A DNA stretch of 64,000 bases, from the NCBI GenBank assembly GCA_023391635.1, contig JAEWAQ010000038.1:1-64000 (forward strand), given 5' to 3'. The translations under genes and the position numbers were made by a program. Shown piece by piece: positions 35,213-42,794 of this stretch. The DNA is from Bacillota bacterium. GTDB lineage: Bacteria > Bacillota > Bacilli > Paenibacillales > Paenibacillaceae. Each line of letters opens with the position of its first letter. Within the stretch, counting starts at the first letter, position 1. A model generated the notes under the pieces. That model did no database searches and had not been told where the DNA came from. It saw only the letters and a list, made by a program, of their open reading frames with translations.

Positions 35213-35321
35213 GGTCAATCCCTCCTGCTTATGTTTGCGATCCGGCGCCGTGCAAGCGGAAAGCGCGCAATTCGCGCGCCTCCCGATGGCCATTCCGTTT
35301 CAACTCGCTGCCTCTCTGCCG

Positions 35322-35867
35322 TCAGTGCGGGACGACCGTACCGCCGACGCCGCGCGGTTTGTCTCCGCCTTTGCGGCCTAGCAGCTTCGCGATTTTCTTG
35401 CGGATGATCGGGAACACGTACCCGTCAAGTCCGAAGCGTCCGGCATTGGCGCCTGCCGCGAAGATGATGACGCCGATCATGAGCATCCACGGGTTCGTGC
35501 TTACCGTCCCGGCGAAGAGGAACATGAAGTTCAGCATCATCGCGAAGAAGGTGGCCGTGAGCGTCAGTCCGCCGAGGATGAGGCCGACGCCGATCAGGAA
35601 CTCGCCGAGCGGGATCAGGAAGTTGATCAGCTTCACGTTCGGCACCGCGAAGTGCTCCAGGAAGTTCGTGAAGTTCGGATACAGTACCGCTTCCGTGCCT
35701 CTGTCGATGACCGGCTTGGCGACCGCATTATTCAGGAAGCCCCCGGCGTCGAATCCGCCTACCATCTTCTCCCAACCGTGATGCATCCATTCCCATCCGA
35801 TGTATACGCGAACGAGGGTGACAGCGACGGCAGCCCACACGTTTTCTCTGAACCATTTCAATAACAT
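35322..35867 (-). CDS. DoxX-family membrane protein
   Basis: 181 residues from ATG 35867, three codons after another ATG, because AAGGGAG has nine-base spacing only to the later one. Four hydrophobic helices with RVYIGWEWMHHGWEKM in the first, the conserved DoxX opening, and LINFLIPLGEFLIGVGLILGGLT in the second. Residues GANAGRFGLDGYVFP follow. DoxX proteins act with respiratory quinones or thiol redox. Here it is the first gene before pflB and lies under two FNR-type sites, so anaerobic expression is likely, an unusual partner for pyruvate formate-lyase. Confidence 0.88.
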   Translation of the reverse strand: MLLKWFRENVWAAVAVTLVRVYIGWEWMHHGWEKMVGGFDAGGFLNNAVAKPVIDRGTEAVLYPNFTNFLEHFAVPNVKLINFLIPLGEFLIGVGLILGGLTLTATFFAMMLNFMFLFAGTVSTNPWMLMIGVIIFAAGANAGRFGLDGYVFPIIRKKIAKLLGRKGGDKPRGVGGTVVPH

Positions 35868-35947
35868 GACGTTCATCTCCCTTAGAGATTTAGTTGGTGA
35901 TTCTTGTATGTTGCACCCCCAGTATGGAGGAGGATGCCGCGATTGCC

Positions 35948-35963
35948 TGTGACGTTTATCACT
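35948..35963. promoter_or_regulatory. FNR-type site proximal to doxX
   Basis: TGTGA-CGTTTA-TCACT. Minus-strand -10 CATACT at 35921-35926 would put the site at about -41.5, the usual position for FNR/Crp activation. Confidence 0.7.
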
Positions 35964-35978
35964 GTGTTCAACTTATTT

Positions 35979-35994
35979 TGTGAATAATTTCACA
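35979..35994. promoter_or_regulatory. Second FNR-type site upstream of doxX
   Basis: Perfect TGTGA-ATAATT-TCACA, 31 bases (three helical turns) upstream of the proximal site, so two dimers could lie on the same face of the DNA. Confidence 0.7.
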
Positions 35995-36014
35995 TAATTT
36001 TCGAAAAAAATTTA

Positions 36015-36554
36015 TTAGTAGTCGAAACCGTTCGAGTGGTCCGTCAATGCCGTCAATATTTCCTCTTCCTCGTCGAAGCGGTTTTTCAAGAATGCGTAAG
36101 CTTGCATTAAGTAGGAAGTCATGCGTCTGGCTTCATCTGCCGCAATCGGGATCACGGATCGATCGAGCGTGTGCAGGAAGGCTTGCAAGTACTGTTCCGC
36201 CAGCTCGTATTCCTGCTCCATGTAAGCGAACAAGTCCGGGTCTTCGCCGAAATACCAAGCGGAGTATGGGAACAGCTCGTTCTCTTCCCACCGAATGTGC
36301 GCTTCCCACTTGACCTGAAACTGCTTGACGAGCTCCTTCAGCTTGCGCAGTTCCCGATTCAATCGGTTCTGCTCGGCTCCGACTCTCACCAGACAGACTT
36401 GCTCGTACATGTCGGCCAGCGCTTCGCGCAATTCCTCATGCTCCTGTCTCGCTCTGACGACCGCTGTCTCCAGCAGCAGCTCTCGAATGTCGGCGGGCGG
36501 AATTTTGCGATCCATGGCGTCCGGGTATTCCATCATCGTTTCCATCGTCCCCAT
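36015..36554 (-). CDS. Hemerythrin-like (HHE) domain protein
   Basis: 179 residues, an all-helical bundle. Iron-ligand-type residues are in RARQEHEELREAL, KWEAHIRWEENELFPY (H-x3-E-x2-E pattern) and a final FDEEEEIL. In known families such proteins bind a di-iron centre for O2 or NO sensing or repair of iron-sulfur clusters (RIC-like). An FNR-type site lies 67 bases upstream of the start. The ATG at 36554 is followed by several in-frame ATGs; GGAGGCATCCGAG precedes the first. Confidence 0.85.
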   Translation of the reverse strand: MGTMETMMEYPDAMDRKIPPADIRELLLETAVVRARQEHEELREALADMYEQVCLVRVGAEQNRLNRELRKLKELVKQFQVKWEAHIRWEENELFPYSAWYFGEDPDLFAYMEQEYELAEQYLQAFLHTLDRSVIPIAADEARRMTSYLMQAYAFLKNRFDEEEEILTALTDHSNGFDY

Positions 36555-36612
36555 CTCGGATGCCTCCTTCGTCTTCCTTGGTTCCAGTGTAGATCATTTC
36601 GAGCGTCATGTA

Positions 36613-36628
36613 TGTGAAATTAATCACA
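36613..36628. promoter_or_regulatory. FNR-type site of the hemerythrin gene
   Basis: Perfect TGTGA-AATTAA-TCACA; minus-strand -10 TACACT at 36586-36591 places it at about -41.5 from the implied start near 36579. Confidence 0.72.
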
Positions 36629-36709
36629 TAATTTCGGGAAGATGAAGCCCGGATGAACCGGGCCGCATCATCTTGCCATTCAAGCGGTGAAGCATCGTTT
36701 CTATTCCCG

Positions 36710-37108
36710 TTATTCGACGATGAACTTGCCAACCATATCGGCATGTCCTGCGCCGCACATGATCGAACATTCGAAGTTGAACTCGCCCGCTTTGTCAGCC
36801 GTGAACGTCACAGTCTGCTTGTTCTTGATTTCCTTGTTGTAGCCTTCGATCTTCATGGCGTGATTGCCTTGCGTGTTATTGAGCGTGATGGCGACCGTCT
36901 CGCCCTTCTTCACTTTGATTTCCTTCTGATCGAACTCGAAGTTCTTCGCGTCCACCGTGATCGCGGTAGCTGCGCCGTTGTCACCGCCGGCTGCCTGGCT
37001 TGGGGATGGCGAGCTTTCGCTCTTGCCGCCTCCGCAACCGGTGGCGATCATGGCCGCCGATACGATCAATCCGCCTGCATACAACCATTTTTTCGTTGCC
37101 TTGTTCAT
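36710..37108 (-). CDS. Cupredoxin lipoprotein with a CuA-like site
   Basis: 132 residues. Lipoprotein signal with lipobox ATGC (Cys25), a Ser/Gly/Ala linker, then a cupredoxin domain. Metal ligands look like those of oxidase subunit II: His83 (GNHAMKIEGY), Cys114, Cys118, His122 and Met125 in the pattern C-x3-C-x3-H-x2-M. The glutamate normally between the two cysteines is isoleucine. It may be an electron carrier or copper donor for the nearby ba3 oxidase or a denitrification enzyme. AGAGGAGGAACC precedes the ATG. An FNR-type site is upstream. Confidence 0.85.
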   Translation of the reverse strand: MNKATKKWLYAGGLIVSAAMIATGCGGGKSESSPSPSQAAGGDNGAATAITVDAKNFEFDQKEIKVKKGETVAITLNNTQGNHAMKIEGYNKEIKNKQTVTFTADKAGEFNFECSIMCGAGHADMVGKFIVE

Positions 37109-37171
37109 CGTATGGTTCCTCCTCTGTATATCTGATTGTCTCTATCTTAATCTTATATTACCCCATCGAAC

Positions 37172-37187
37172 TGTGATTTACCTCACA
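37172..37187. promoter_or_regulatory. FNR-type site of the cupredoxin gene
   Basis: Perfect TGTGA-TTTACC-TCACA, identical in all 16 bases to the site upstream of fnr. A minus-strand -10 TAAGAT at 37144-37149 gives a spacing of about -42. Confidence 0.7.
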
Positions 37188-37358
37188 ATCTAGCAGCTGC
37201 CACACAACCGTCACAATCCACGCCGATTCGCCGGGCAAATGTCCTTGCCGCTCTCGACTCGCTGGTGCTGCCCTTCTAGCATTTCGTTTGGCAGATACCG
37301 GCCGCGCCGCCTGTCCAGCCATCAAATCGGATGGCATCCGCACTCGACTCGTCAATGG

Positions 37359-38387
37359 TCAAGATTCCAGCTCGGCAGGCACCTGCAGCGTGACGGTCGT
37401 GCCTTGTCCCGGGACCGAGTGCACGCGCAATTCCCCCGAGACGGCTCGCGCCCGCTCCTCCATGCTGAACAGACCGACACCGCTCCCTTGCTCTTCCGGC
37501 GCAAAGCCGACTCCGTCGTCCTCTATGACGACTTCCCAGTATGTCCCTTCGTCCCGCAGCGCCACGGCCGCCTCCGACACGCCCGCGTATTTGGCGATAT
37601 TGGTGAGCGCCTCCTGCACGATGCGATAGATCGTCGTCTCCGCCAGCAGCTCCGGTCTTCTGCGCAGATTCGTCTCGAACCTCACGCGAATACCGTAATA
37701 CCGCGCGAAATTGTCGATATACGTGCGCAGCGCCGGCACGACGCCCAGATCGTCCAGCACGGAAGGACGAAGCTCCCAGGCGAGCCCGCGCACTTCCGTC
37801 ATCAACCGCGCCACGTCCTCGCCAAGCGCACGCAGGCCCGAATCGCTGCCGCCGGCGATCATGCTGTCGATGGCGATCTTCAGCGAGAACAAGCTTTGGC
37901 CGATGCCGTCATGCAGCTCGCGGGAGAATCGCCGCCGTTCCTCCTCCTGAACCTGCATCAGCTGCGCCATCATGTGCTGCAATTGTTCCTCGGCTTCCTT
38001 GAGCCGCGTCACTTCGTGCCGGATGGCCAAATATTGATACGGCTTGCCCGATTCGTCCAGGAAAGGAACGATCGTCGTATCGACCCAATAGTAGCGTCCG
38101 GTCTTGCTGCGGTTGCGGATTTCGCCATGCCACACCCGCCCCGACGCGATCGTAGCCCACAAATCGCGCATGAATGCCCGGTTATGATAGCCTGAATTGA
38201 TGATCCGATGATCCTGGCCGATCAGCTCGTCCGGACTGTAGCCCGAAATTTCGCAGAACTTGTCGTTCACGTACTGGATTTTGCCCGCGCGGTCCGTCAC
38301 GGCCACGATCGCGGATGCGTCCAGCGCGTATTTCACGTCAGCCAGCTGCTTGAGGGAATGCTGCGAATCCGACTCCCACTCATTCAA
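37359..38387 (-). CDS. PAS-domain sensor histidine kinase, HisKA_3 (NarL partner) type
   Basis: 342 residues from a TTG start inside the end of the regulator gene (overlap 8 bases; AAGGGG ten bases upstream). PAS domain about 15-130 (IVAVTDRAGKIQYVNDKFCEISGY, PAC motif near 105-128). Phospho-acceptor His159 sits in RRFSRELHDGIGQSLFSL, and the HATPase_c region ends with GVGFAPEEQGSGVGLFSMEERA. No membrane segment, so it is cytoplasmic. The PAS domain has a single cysteine, not the four that hold the oxygen-sensitive cluster of staphylococcal NreB, so the signal is different or heme/other-based. Confidence 0.92.
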   Translation of the reverse strand: MNEWESDSQHSLKQLADVKYALDASAIVAVTDRAGKIQYVNDKFCEISGYSPDELIGQDHRIINSGYHNRAFMRDLWATIASGRVWHGEIRNRSKTGRYYWVDTTIVPFLDESGKPYQYLAIRHEVTRLKEAEEQLQHMMAQLMQVQEEERRRFSRELHDGIGQSLFSLKIAIDSMIAGGSDSGLRALGEDVARLMTEVRGLAWELRPSVLDDLGVVPALRTYIDNFARYYGIRVRFETNLRRRPELLAETTIYRIVQEALTNIAKYAGVSEAAVALRDEGTYWEVVIEDDGVGFAPEEQGSGVGLFSMEERARAVSGELRVHSVPGQGTTVTLQVPAELES

Positions 38388-39033
38388 AGCTCAGCAACCC
38401 CTTCTTCATCGCGAACTTGACCAGGTCCGGCCTCGTCTTCAGATCCAGCTTCTCCATCAGATTGCTCTTATGCGTCTCCACCGTCTTCACGCTGATGATG
38501 AGCTGTTCGGCGATTTCCTTGTTGGAATAACCCTGTGCCACCTTGGCCAGAATTTCCCGCTCGCGTTCCGTCAGCGATTCATAAGTGCCGATATGCTCCC
38601 CGTTCTTGAATTTGTCCAAATAATCGCTCATAAGGCGCTTGGTAGCGGAAGGATGCAAGTAGGCATTGCCTGCCGCGATATGCTGAATGGCGGTTAGAAG
38701 TTCTTCGTGCGGCGCGCTCTTCAGAACGTAGCCGGAAGCTCCGGCGTGGATCGCCCGGAATAAATATTCCTCATCGTCGTGCATCGTCAAGATGAGCACC
38801 GCCATATCCGGCAGCAGCTTCTTCAATTCCGCGGTCGTCGACAAGCCGTCTTTGCCATGAGGCATGCTAAGATCCATCAAGATGACGTTTGGAGCGAGCT
38901 CCGGCGCCTTCAAAAGCGCCTCCTCGCCGTCGGCGGCTTCCCCGACGACCGTCATGCCGTGCTTGCCGTCCAATAGCAGCTTCAGACCTGATCGGACGAC
39001 AGCATGATCGTCCACGACCATAATGCGAACCAT
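38380..39033 (-). CDS. NarL/LuxR-family response regulator
   Basis: 217 residues with GGAGAGGAGAACGCG before ATG 39033. Receiver domain with Asp9-Asp10 (MVVDDHAVV), phospho-acceptor Asp54 (ILMDLSMP) and Lys (YVLKSAP), then a LuxR-type helix-turn-helix (ESLTEREREILAKVAQGYSNKEIAEQLIISVKTVETHKSNLM). It precedes and overlaps the kinase gene. With the GAF gene upstream, the set resembles NreA-NreC-NreB in content though not in order; it may respond to oxygen or nitrate. Confidence 0.93.
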   Translation of the reverse strand: MVRIMVVDDHAVVRSGLKLLLDGKHGMTVVGEAADGEEALLKAPELAPNVILMDLSMPHGKDGLSTTAELKKLLPDMAVLILTMHDDEEYLFRAIHAGASGYVLKSAPHEELLTAIQHIAAGNAYLHPSATKRLMSDYLDKFKNGEHIGTYESLTEREREILAKVAQGYSNKEIAEQLIISVKTVETHKSNLMEKLDLKTRPDLVKFAMKKGLLSFE

Positions 39034-39114
39034 TCGCGTTCTCCTCTCCAGTTGCGCGCAATCGTTTGGCTATATTGTAGCACATCGATGCCGGCATTCG
39101 GACATGCGGAAGTC

Positions 39115-39135
39115 CCGGACACATCCGGTGTCCGG
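39115..39135. promoter_or_regulatory. Inverted repeat upstream of the NarL-type regulator, possible operator
   Basis: CCGGACAC-ATCCG-GTGTCCGG, a perfect 8-base inverted repeat, with a further GTCCGG at about 39151. It lies between the GAF gene and the regulator gene and may be a binding site or a hairpin in the shared transcript. Confidence 0.45.
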
Positions 39136-39170
39136 ACATAAACGCGCGTATTGTCCGGTCGGGATCCCGT

Positions 39171-39656
39171 TTATACAAATTCTGTATCAAGCACCTTGGC
39201 GATTCTCCCTGCTGCCGCGGAGATGCTCTCACGGTCATCCGGCCGGTAGATGCGCTTGACGCGGTCCCCAACGAGCAGCACGCCGCGCACTTTATCGTCC
39301 GGCATGACCGGCGCTGCGTAGGCGGACCGCAGCTTCTCAGCCAGCAGGATCGGATACTCATGCAGCTCGCGCTTTGCGATCAACTCCGCTACGTGCAGCG
39401 TCGCGCCGCGCCCCACTTTCACCACGGAGCCGTTCAAGCCTTTGCCCGGACGGGTTGCCATGCGCTGATACCGGTCGCTCAAATTGCCTGCAGCGGTCTT
39501 CCAGACCAGTTCTCCGGTTCCCGGCTCCAGCAGGCCGAGCACGCAGAGATCGCTCCCGATGTCGGCAAGCAGCCGGTCCATTTCCAGCCGGATGGCCTCC
39601 TCCTGCATTCGCTCACACTCAAGCAACCGTTCCCGCTCCAAATTCGTCACCGGCAT
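39171..39656 (-). CDS. GAF-domain protein (NreA-like position)
   Basis: 161 residues. A short N-terminal helix (LERERLLECERMQEEAIRLEM) precedes one GAF domain (about 30-155: DLCVLGLLEPGTGELVWKTAAGN, GKGLNGSVVKVGRG, RSAYAAPVMPDDKVRGVLLVGDR). In staphylococci a GAF protein, NreA, reports nitrate to the NreBC system. The gene order GAF, NarL-type regulator, kinase suggests the same kind of accessory sensor, but the ligand is an inference. It is divergent from fnr across one shared FNR-type site. Confidence 0.82.
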   Translation of the reverse strand: MPVTNLERERLLECERMQEEAIRLEMDRLLADIGSDLCVLGLLEPGTGELVWKTAAGNLSDRYQRMATRPGKGLNGSVVKVGRGATLHVAELIAKRELHEYPILLAEKLRSAYAAPVMPDDKVRGVLLVGDRVKRIYRPDDRESISAAAGRIAKVLDTEFV

Positions 39657-39768
39657 TTCCCTCTTCCCGAATATCTACTTGCTTTCAGTGTAAAGTCGCA
39701 CAGCGGCGATGTCTGTAAGGGAACTCCCTGAATTCCGGGTCAGGGAAATGCCGGATATGACCGCCAAG

Positions 39769-39784
39769 TGTGATTTACCTCACA
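39769..39784. promoter_or_regulatory. FNR-type site between fnr and the GAF gene
   Basis: TGTGA-TTTACC-TCACA, 16 of 16 identical to the cupredoxin site. It lies 119 bases before the fnr ATG. The best fnr -10 box (TATGAT, 39852-39857) would put the site near -87, so it may be used for autoregulation or for the divergent gene. TCAGGGAAAT occurs on both sides of it (about 39740 and 39791). Confidence 0.6.
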
Positions 39785-39902
39785 CATTTTTCAGGGAAAT
39801 TCCCCCCGTCATTCAGGAGATTCCCCGATAACATCACGGGCGGCTTGCCGGTATGATGAAAATATCAGATACGAGGCACGACTTGCAAAGGAGTGGGAGA
39901 CG

Positions 39903-40685
39903 ATGGCGGTGGCGACGGAGAAATCCACGGCTGGGACTGGGGCTGCGGCGGAAAATCATTCGATGGCAACGAAACGGAACAACGCGCAGGCGATCACGAA
40001 TTTCTTCAACGAGGAGCAATTCGCTCGCCTGAAGGAATTGATGTATCCGAAGCGCGTCGAAGCGGGCAGTTATTTGTTCTGGGAAGGCGAGCCCGCGGAC
40101 AAGTTGTACTATATTCAGTCCGGACGGGTTAAGTTAAGGAAAGTCATGGAGGACGGCAAAGAGTTCATCCTGTCGATCCTGCAAGCCGGCGACTTGCTGT
40201 GCGAACCGGACGACGGCTTAAACACCGTGAAATACAGCTATAGCGCCGAAGTGATCGACGAAGCGAAGCTCGGGGTTATTCAATGGACCGACCTCGAAAT
40301 TCTGCTCTACCGTCACGGCGACTTCGCGATTCGTTTCATGAACTGGATGGCGCTCTCCCGTCGCGTATCGGAATCCAAATTCCGCGATCTGCTGCTCTTC
40401 GGCAAGCCGGGCGCGCTCGCTTCGACGCTGATCCGGCTAGGCAACTCGTACGGCGTCATGCATGCGGACGGCATCAAGATCAATATGAAATTGACCAACA
40501 GCGAGCTCGCCGCGTTCATCGGCACGACCCGCGAGAGCGTCAACCGGATGCTTGCGGGCTTCCGGGATGAAGGCATCATCGACCTGCGCAAAGGCTATCT
40601 CTTCATCTTGAATCTGTCTGCACTGCGTGCGACTTGTCAATGCCCGGCTTGCCCGGGGTGCTCGCCGGAAGTGTGCCGGATCTGA
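39903..40685 (+). CDS. fnr: FNR/Crp-family regulator, Bacillus type with C-terminal cysteines
   Basis: 260 residues from ATG 39903 (AAAGGAGTGGGAGACG upstream). A cyclic-nucleotide-binding-like beta roll covers about 35-150 (YPKRVEAGSYLFWEGEPADKLYYIQSGRVKLRKV), then a dimer helix and a Crp-type helix-turn-helix (MKLTNSELAAFIGTTRESVNRMLAGF, about 200-225). The last 16 residues hold Cys245, 247, 250, 253 and 258, where Bacillus FNR binds its iron-sulfur cluster, unlike N-terminal cluster of E. coli FNR. Six matching TGTGA-N6-TCAC sites lie in the 8.5 kb to the left. It probably switches the oxidase, pfl, hemerythrin and cupredoxin genes on at low oxygen. Confidence 0.92.
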   Translation: MAVATEKSTAGTGAAAENHSMATKRNNAQAITNFFNEEQFARLKELMYPKRVEAGSYLFWEGEPADKLYYIQSGRVKLRKVMEDGKEFILSILQAGDLLCEPDDGLNTVKYSYSAEVIDEAKLGVIQWTDLEILLYRHGDFAIRFMNWMALSRRVSESKFRDLLLFGKPGALASTLIRLGNSYGVMHADGIKINMKLTNSELAAFIGTTRESVNRMLAGFRDEGIIDLRKGYLFILNLSALRATCQCPACPGCSPEVCRI

Positions 40686-40742
40686 GCCGATCCACTCGGC
40701 ATAACTCCGATCCGGAGCGACCCATTCGGCTGAAGATCCGGG

Positions 40743-41033
40743 TCAACGAAGCAATAATTCGCATTCCGGACATCTCGTGTCCTGCGGATGTACGCGATTC
40801 CCGCAACCGGGGCAGATTTCCGTCAGCGACGGATCAATCGGCGGCCCCGCTTGCGTCTGTGCAGACGATTCCGCGAGACGGCTGGCCAGCAGCTCCTTGA
40901 TTTCCCGCACGTCTCTCAGCAACTCCGAATCTTTGTTCGCCGCGTTGATCGCCGCATAGATGACATGATATAAGATGAAGAAGAACAAGGCCCCGAAGAA
41001 GATCCAGAGGATGAATCCGAAGAATAACGCCAC
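40743..41033 (-). CDS. Membrane-anchored zinc-ribbon protein
   Basis: 96 residues. One N-terminal membrane helix (about 3-27), a helical linker (ELLRDVREIKELLASRL), and a C-terminal zinc ribbon C-x2-C-x10-C-x2-C (ICPGCGNRVHPQDTRCPEC). Role unknown. Convergent with fnr; the 57 bases between contain GGATC-type partial repeats but no T-run. Confidence 0.8.
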   Translation of the reverse strand: MALFFGFILWIFFGALFFFILYHVIYAAINAANKDSELLRDVREIKELLASRLAESSAQTQAGPPIDPSLTEICPGCGNRVHPQDTRCPECELLLR

Positions 41034-41070
41034 TTGATCACCTCATCACATTTTTAAGTACCTGCATAGA

Positions 41071-41550
41071 TCACACATAATGTTTAACCGTCTTATTCAC
41101 TGTGACATCGTTCGCTTTGTCCCAGATCGTGCTGTATTCGAATACGCCAGGTTGGAAAAATAACGGAATTCGTTCTCGGAACCAATCTTGCATCGGCAGA
41201 CCGTCGAGTTCGTTCAAGTGCACCCAACGCAATTCCCCTTCCGGAGGCTGCTCCAGCAATTCACCCTCGAAGGAATCGATTAAATAATTGAACACCATGT
41301 ACCGCAGCCCCGAGCTGATGTCGCAAAATTCGTTCAAGCCCTTGTACACGATTTCGGTTGCCATCAACCCGGTTTCTTCTTTCACCTCTCGAATGGCTCC
41401 GTCTACGATACTTTCCGGAAAATCGACCTTCCCGCCTGGCGCGATATAGCCCGGAAACCCCAATCTTGACGGGCGATTGATCAACAAGATCCGATCCCGG
41501 CTTCGCACCATGCATAAAGTTAGCATTTGAACGTTCACGTCCATCGCCAT
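41071..41550 (-). CDS. Nudix hydrolase (8-oxo-dGTP diphosphatase-like)
   Basis: 159 residues; GAGGGATCGTGT precedes ATG 41550. The Nudix box is complete: GGKVDFPESIVDGAIREVKEETGL (residues about 38-60), with R-E-V-K-E-E metal ligands. LCMVRSRDRILLINRP at the N-terminus and WVHLNELDGLPMQDWFRERIPLFF are typical of MutT/YtkD-like enzymes. It follows another Nudix gene by about 25 bases in the same direction. Likely substrate is an oxidised or odd nucleoside triphosphate. Confidence 0.9.
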   Translation of the reverse strand: MAMDVNVQMLTLCMVRSRDRILLINRPSRLGFPGYIAPGGKVDFPESIVDGAIREVKEETGLMATEIVYKGLNEFCDISSGLRYMVFNYLIDSFEGELLEQPPEGELRWVHLNELDGLPMQDWFRERIPLFFQPGVFEYSTIWDKANDVTVNKTVKHYV

Positions 41551-41574
41551 ACACGATCCCTCATTCCCTGTTGA

Positions 41575-42030
41575 CTACCACTTTTGAATATATCCGGCTC
41601 TTCTCAGGATGATTTCCGAGAAAGGATTCAGATCCGGTATCGGCTCATCCAGCGAGAAGTAGCGAAGCTCAAGCCCTTCGTGATCGTTGATCTGCGGCTC
41701 TCCCTGCACGTTCACGGCTTCGTACACGACCGTCGCATTGTACACTTCGTCCCCGTTCGGATAACGGTAGTACATGTCCTTGCCGGAGAGCAGCGTGACA
41801 AACCTCATCGAATCCGCTGTAAGTCCCGCTTCCTCCATCAGTTCTCGCCTGGCCGCCTCTTCGAACGAGTCGCCAAGCTCCAGCGCCCCGCCGATCGTGC
41901 CCCAATCGAAACTGTCCGATCTTTGTTGCAAGAGCAGTTGCCTTTCCCCGTTAAACACGAGCACGCACGCCCCTGCCATGATCAGCGGCCGTGAGCCAAC
42001 ATGCTTGCGCAAATCCAGGATGTATCCCAT
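41575..42030 (-). CDS. Nudix hydrolase
   Basis: 151 residues with AGGAGAT upstream of ATG 42030. Nudix box GGALELGDSFEEAARRELMEEAGL near residues 47-70; the N-terminal MGYILDLRKHVGSRPLIMAGACVLVF is the form found in the YjhB/ADP-ribose-type group. It heads a two-gene operon with the next Nudix gene. Substrate unknown. Confidence 0.9.
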   Translation of the reverse strand: MGYILDLRKHVGSRPLIMAGACVLVFNGERQLLLQQRSDSFDWGTIGGALELGDSFEEAARRELMEEAGLTADSMRFVTLLSGKDMYYRYPNGDEVYNATVVYEAVNVQGEPQINDHEGLELRYFSLDEPIPDLNPFSEIILRRAGYIQKW

Positions 42031-42095
42031 GTATTCGCTAATCTCCTATCCGCGTTATCCGCACGTATCGTTTATCCCCTATTTATTTACAAACA

Positions 42096-42124
42096 TTGAC
42101 ATATCCCATTTTCTATCATAGAGT
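42096..42124 (+). promoter_or_regulatory. SigA-type promoter of the 42167 gene
   Basis: TTGACA (42096-42101), 17-base spacer, TAGAGT (42119-42124); the gene's ATG follows 43 bases later. Confidence 0.55.
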
Positions 42125-42166
42125 TTACTAGAACCGATTACCGATCGATAGAGAGGGTGCGCGTAC

Positions 42167-42643
42167 ATGCTCGACGAGCAATCGAAGAACCGGATTTTGG
42201 AGCAGCGAATCGGCGATGCAGGAGAAAGAGCGGGCCGATGGCAGGATGGACATTCGGACTTCCGGCTCGATTTCTTCAGTCAAGCGGCAGGAGGGCGTCT
42301 GGGTGCGGAATGGGCCGCCAAACGACTGAAATCCGAGCGGTACGACAGAAGCATCGTTTACACCGTCGACATCGATACCGCTTGCCAGGACGTCTACGAG
42401 ATTCTCTCCGGCATGGGCGAAATCATCGAAACATCGGATGAACCTCTCGGCTTAGCCGCCGTCGTCGGCAGCGGATTCCTGAATATGAATCCAACGATCG
42501 TGACCGCGACTTTCGAGCCCGAAGACGATGAGGCGACGGCAATCCATCTGTCCGCGGTCGCCAAAGAAGGACTCATCAAGCAGAAATCCGCCCGGAAAGC
42601 CGTCGACCGCCTCATCGATACGCTGGCGCAAGGCCGCGGATAG
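42167..42643 (+). CDS. Hypothetical protein of 158 residues
   Basis: Starts at ATG 42167 after GAGAGGGTGCGCGTAC. No signal peptide or membrane segment. N-terminal half is charged; the C-terminal half (about 60-155: YTVDIDTACQDVYEILSGMGEIIET ... TIVTATFEPEDDEATAIHLSAVAKEGLIKQKSARKAVDRLI) has the strand/helix order of a small START/polyketide-cyclase-like or DUF-type domain, but I do not recognise the family. A terminator follows directly, so it is transcribed alone. Confidence 0.75.
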   Translation: MLDEQSKNRILEQRIGDAGERAGRWQDGHSDFRLDFFSQAAGGRLGAEWAAKRLKSERYDRSIVYTVDIDTACQDVYEILSGMGEIIETSDEPLGLAAVVGSGFLNMNPTIVTATFEPEDDEATAIHLSAVAKEGLIKQKSARKAVDRLIDTLAQGRG

Positions 42644-42691
42644 CCACCTCTGGCGGCGTGGACCGCCGAACTTTCACCGTCGAAATATAGC

Positions 42692-42737
42692 AAGACCCTG
42701 CCGCAGATGTTCGCAATCTTGGGCAGGGTCTTCTTTC
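42692..42737. terminator. Bidirectional terminator between the 42167 gene and tkt
   Basis: AAGACCCTGCC (42692-42702) pairs with GGCAGGGTCTT (42722-42732); TTCTTT follows on the plus strand and the minus strand has TTGCTATATTT after its stem. It serves two convergent genes. Confidence 0.85.
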
Positions 42738-42794
42738 GTTAGCAGCATCTTCTACGATTATACAGGGAATCCGCGTTCAGCGGAAGCCCATCAG

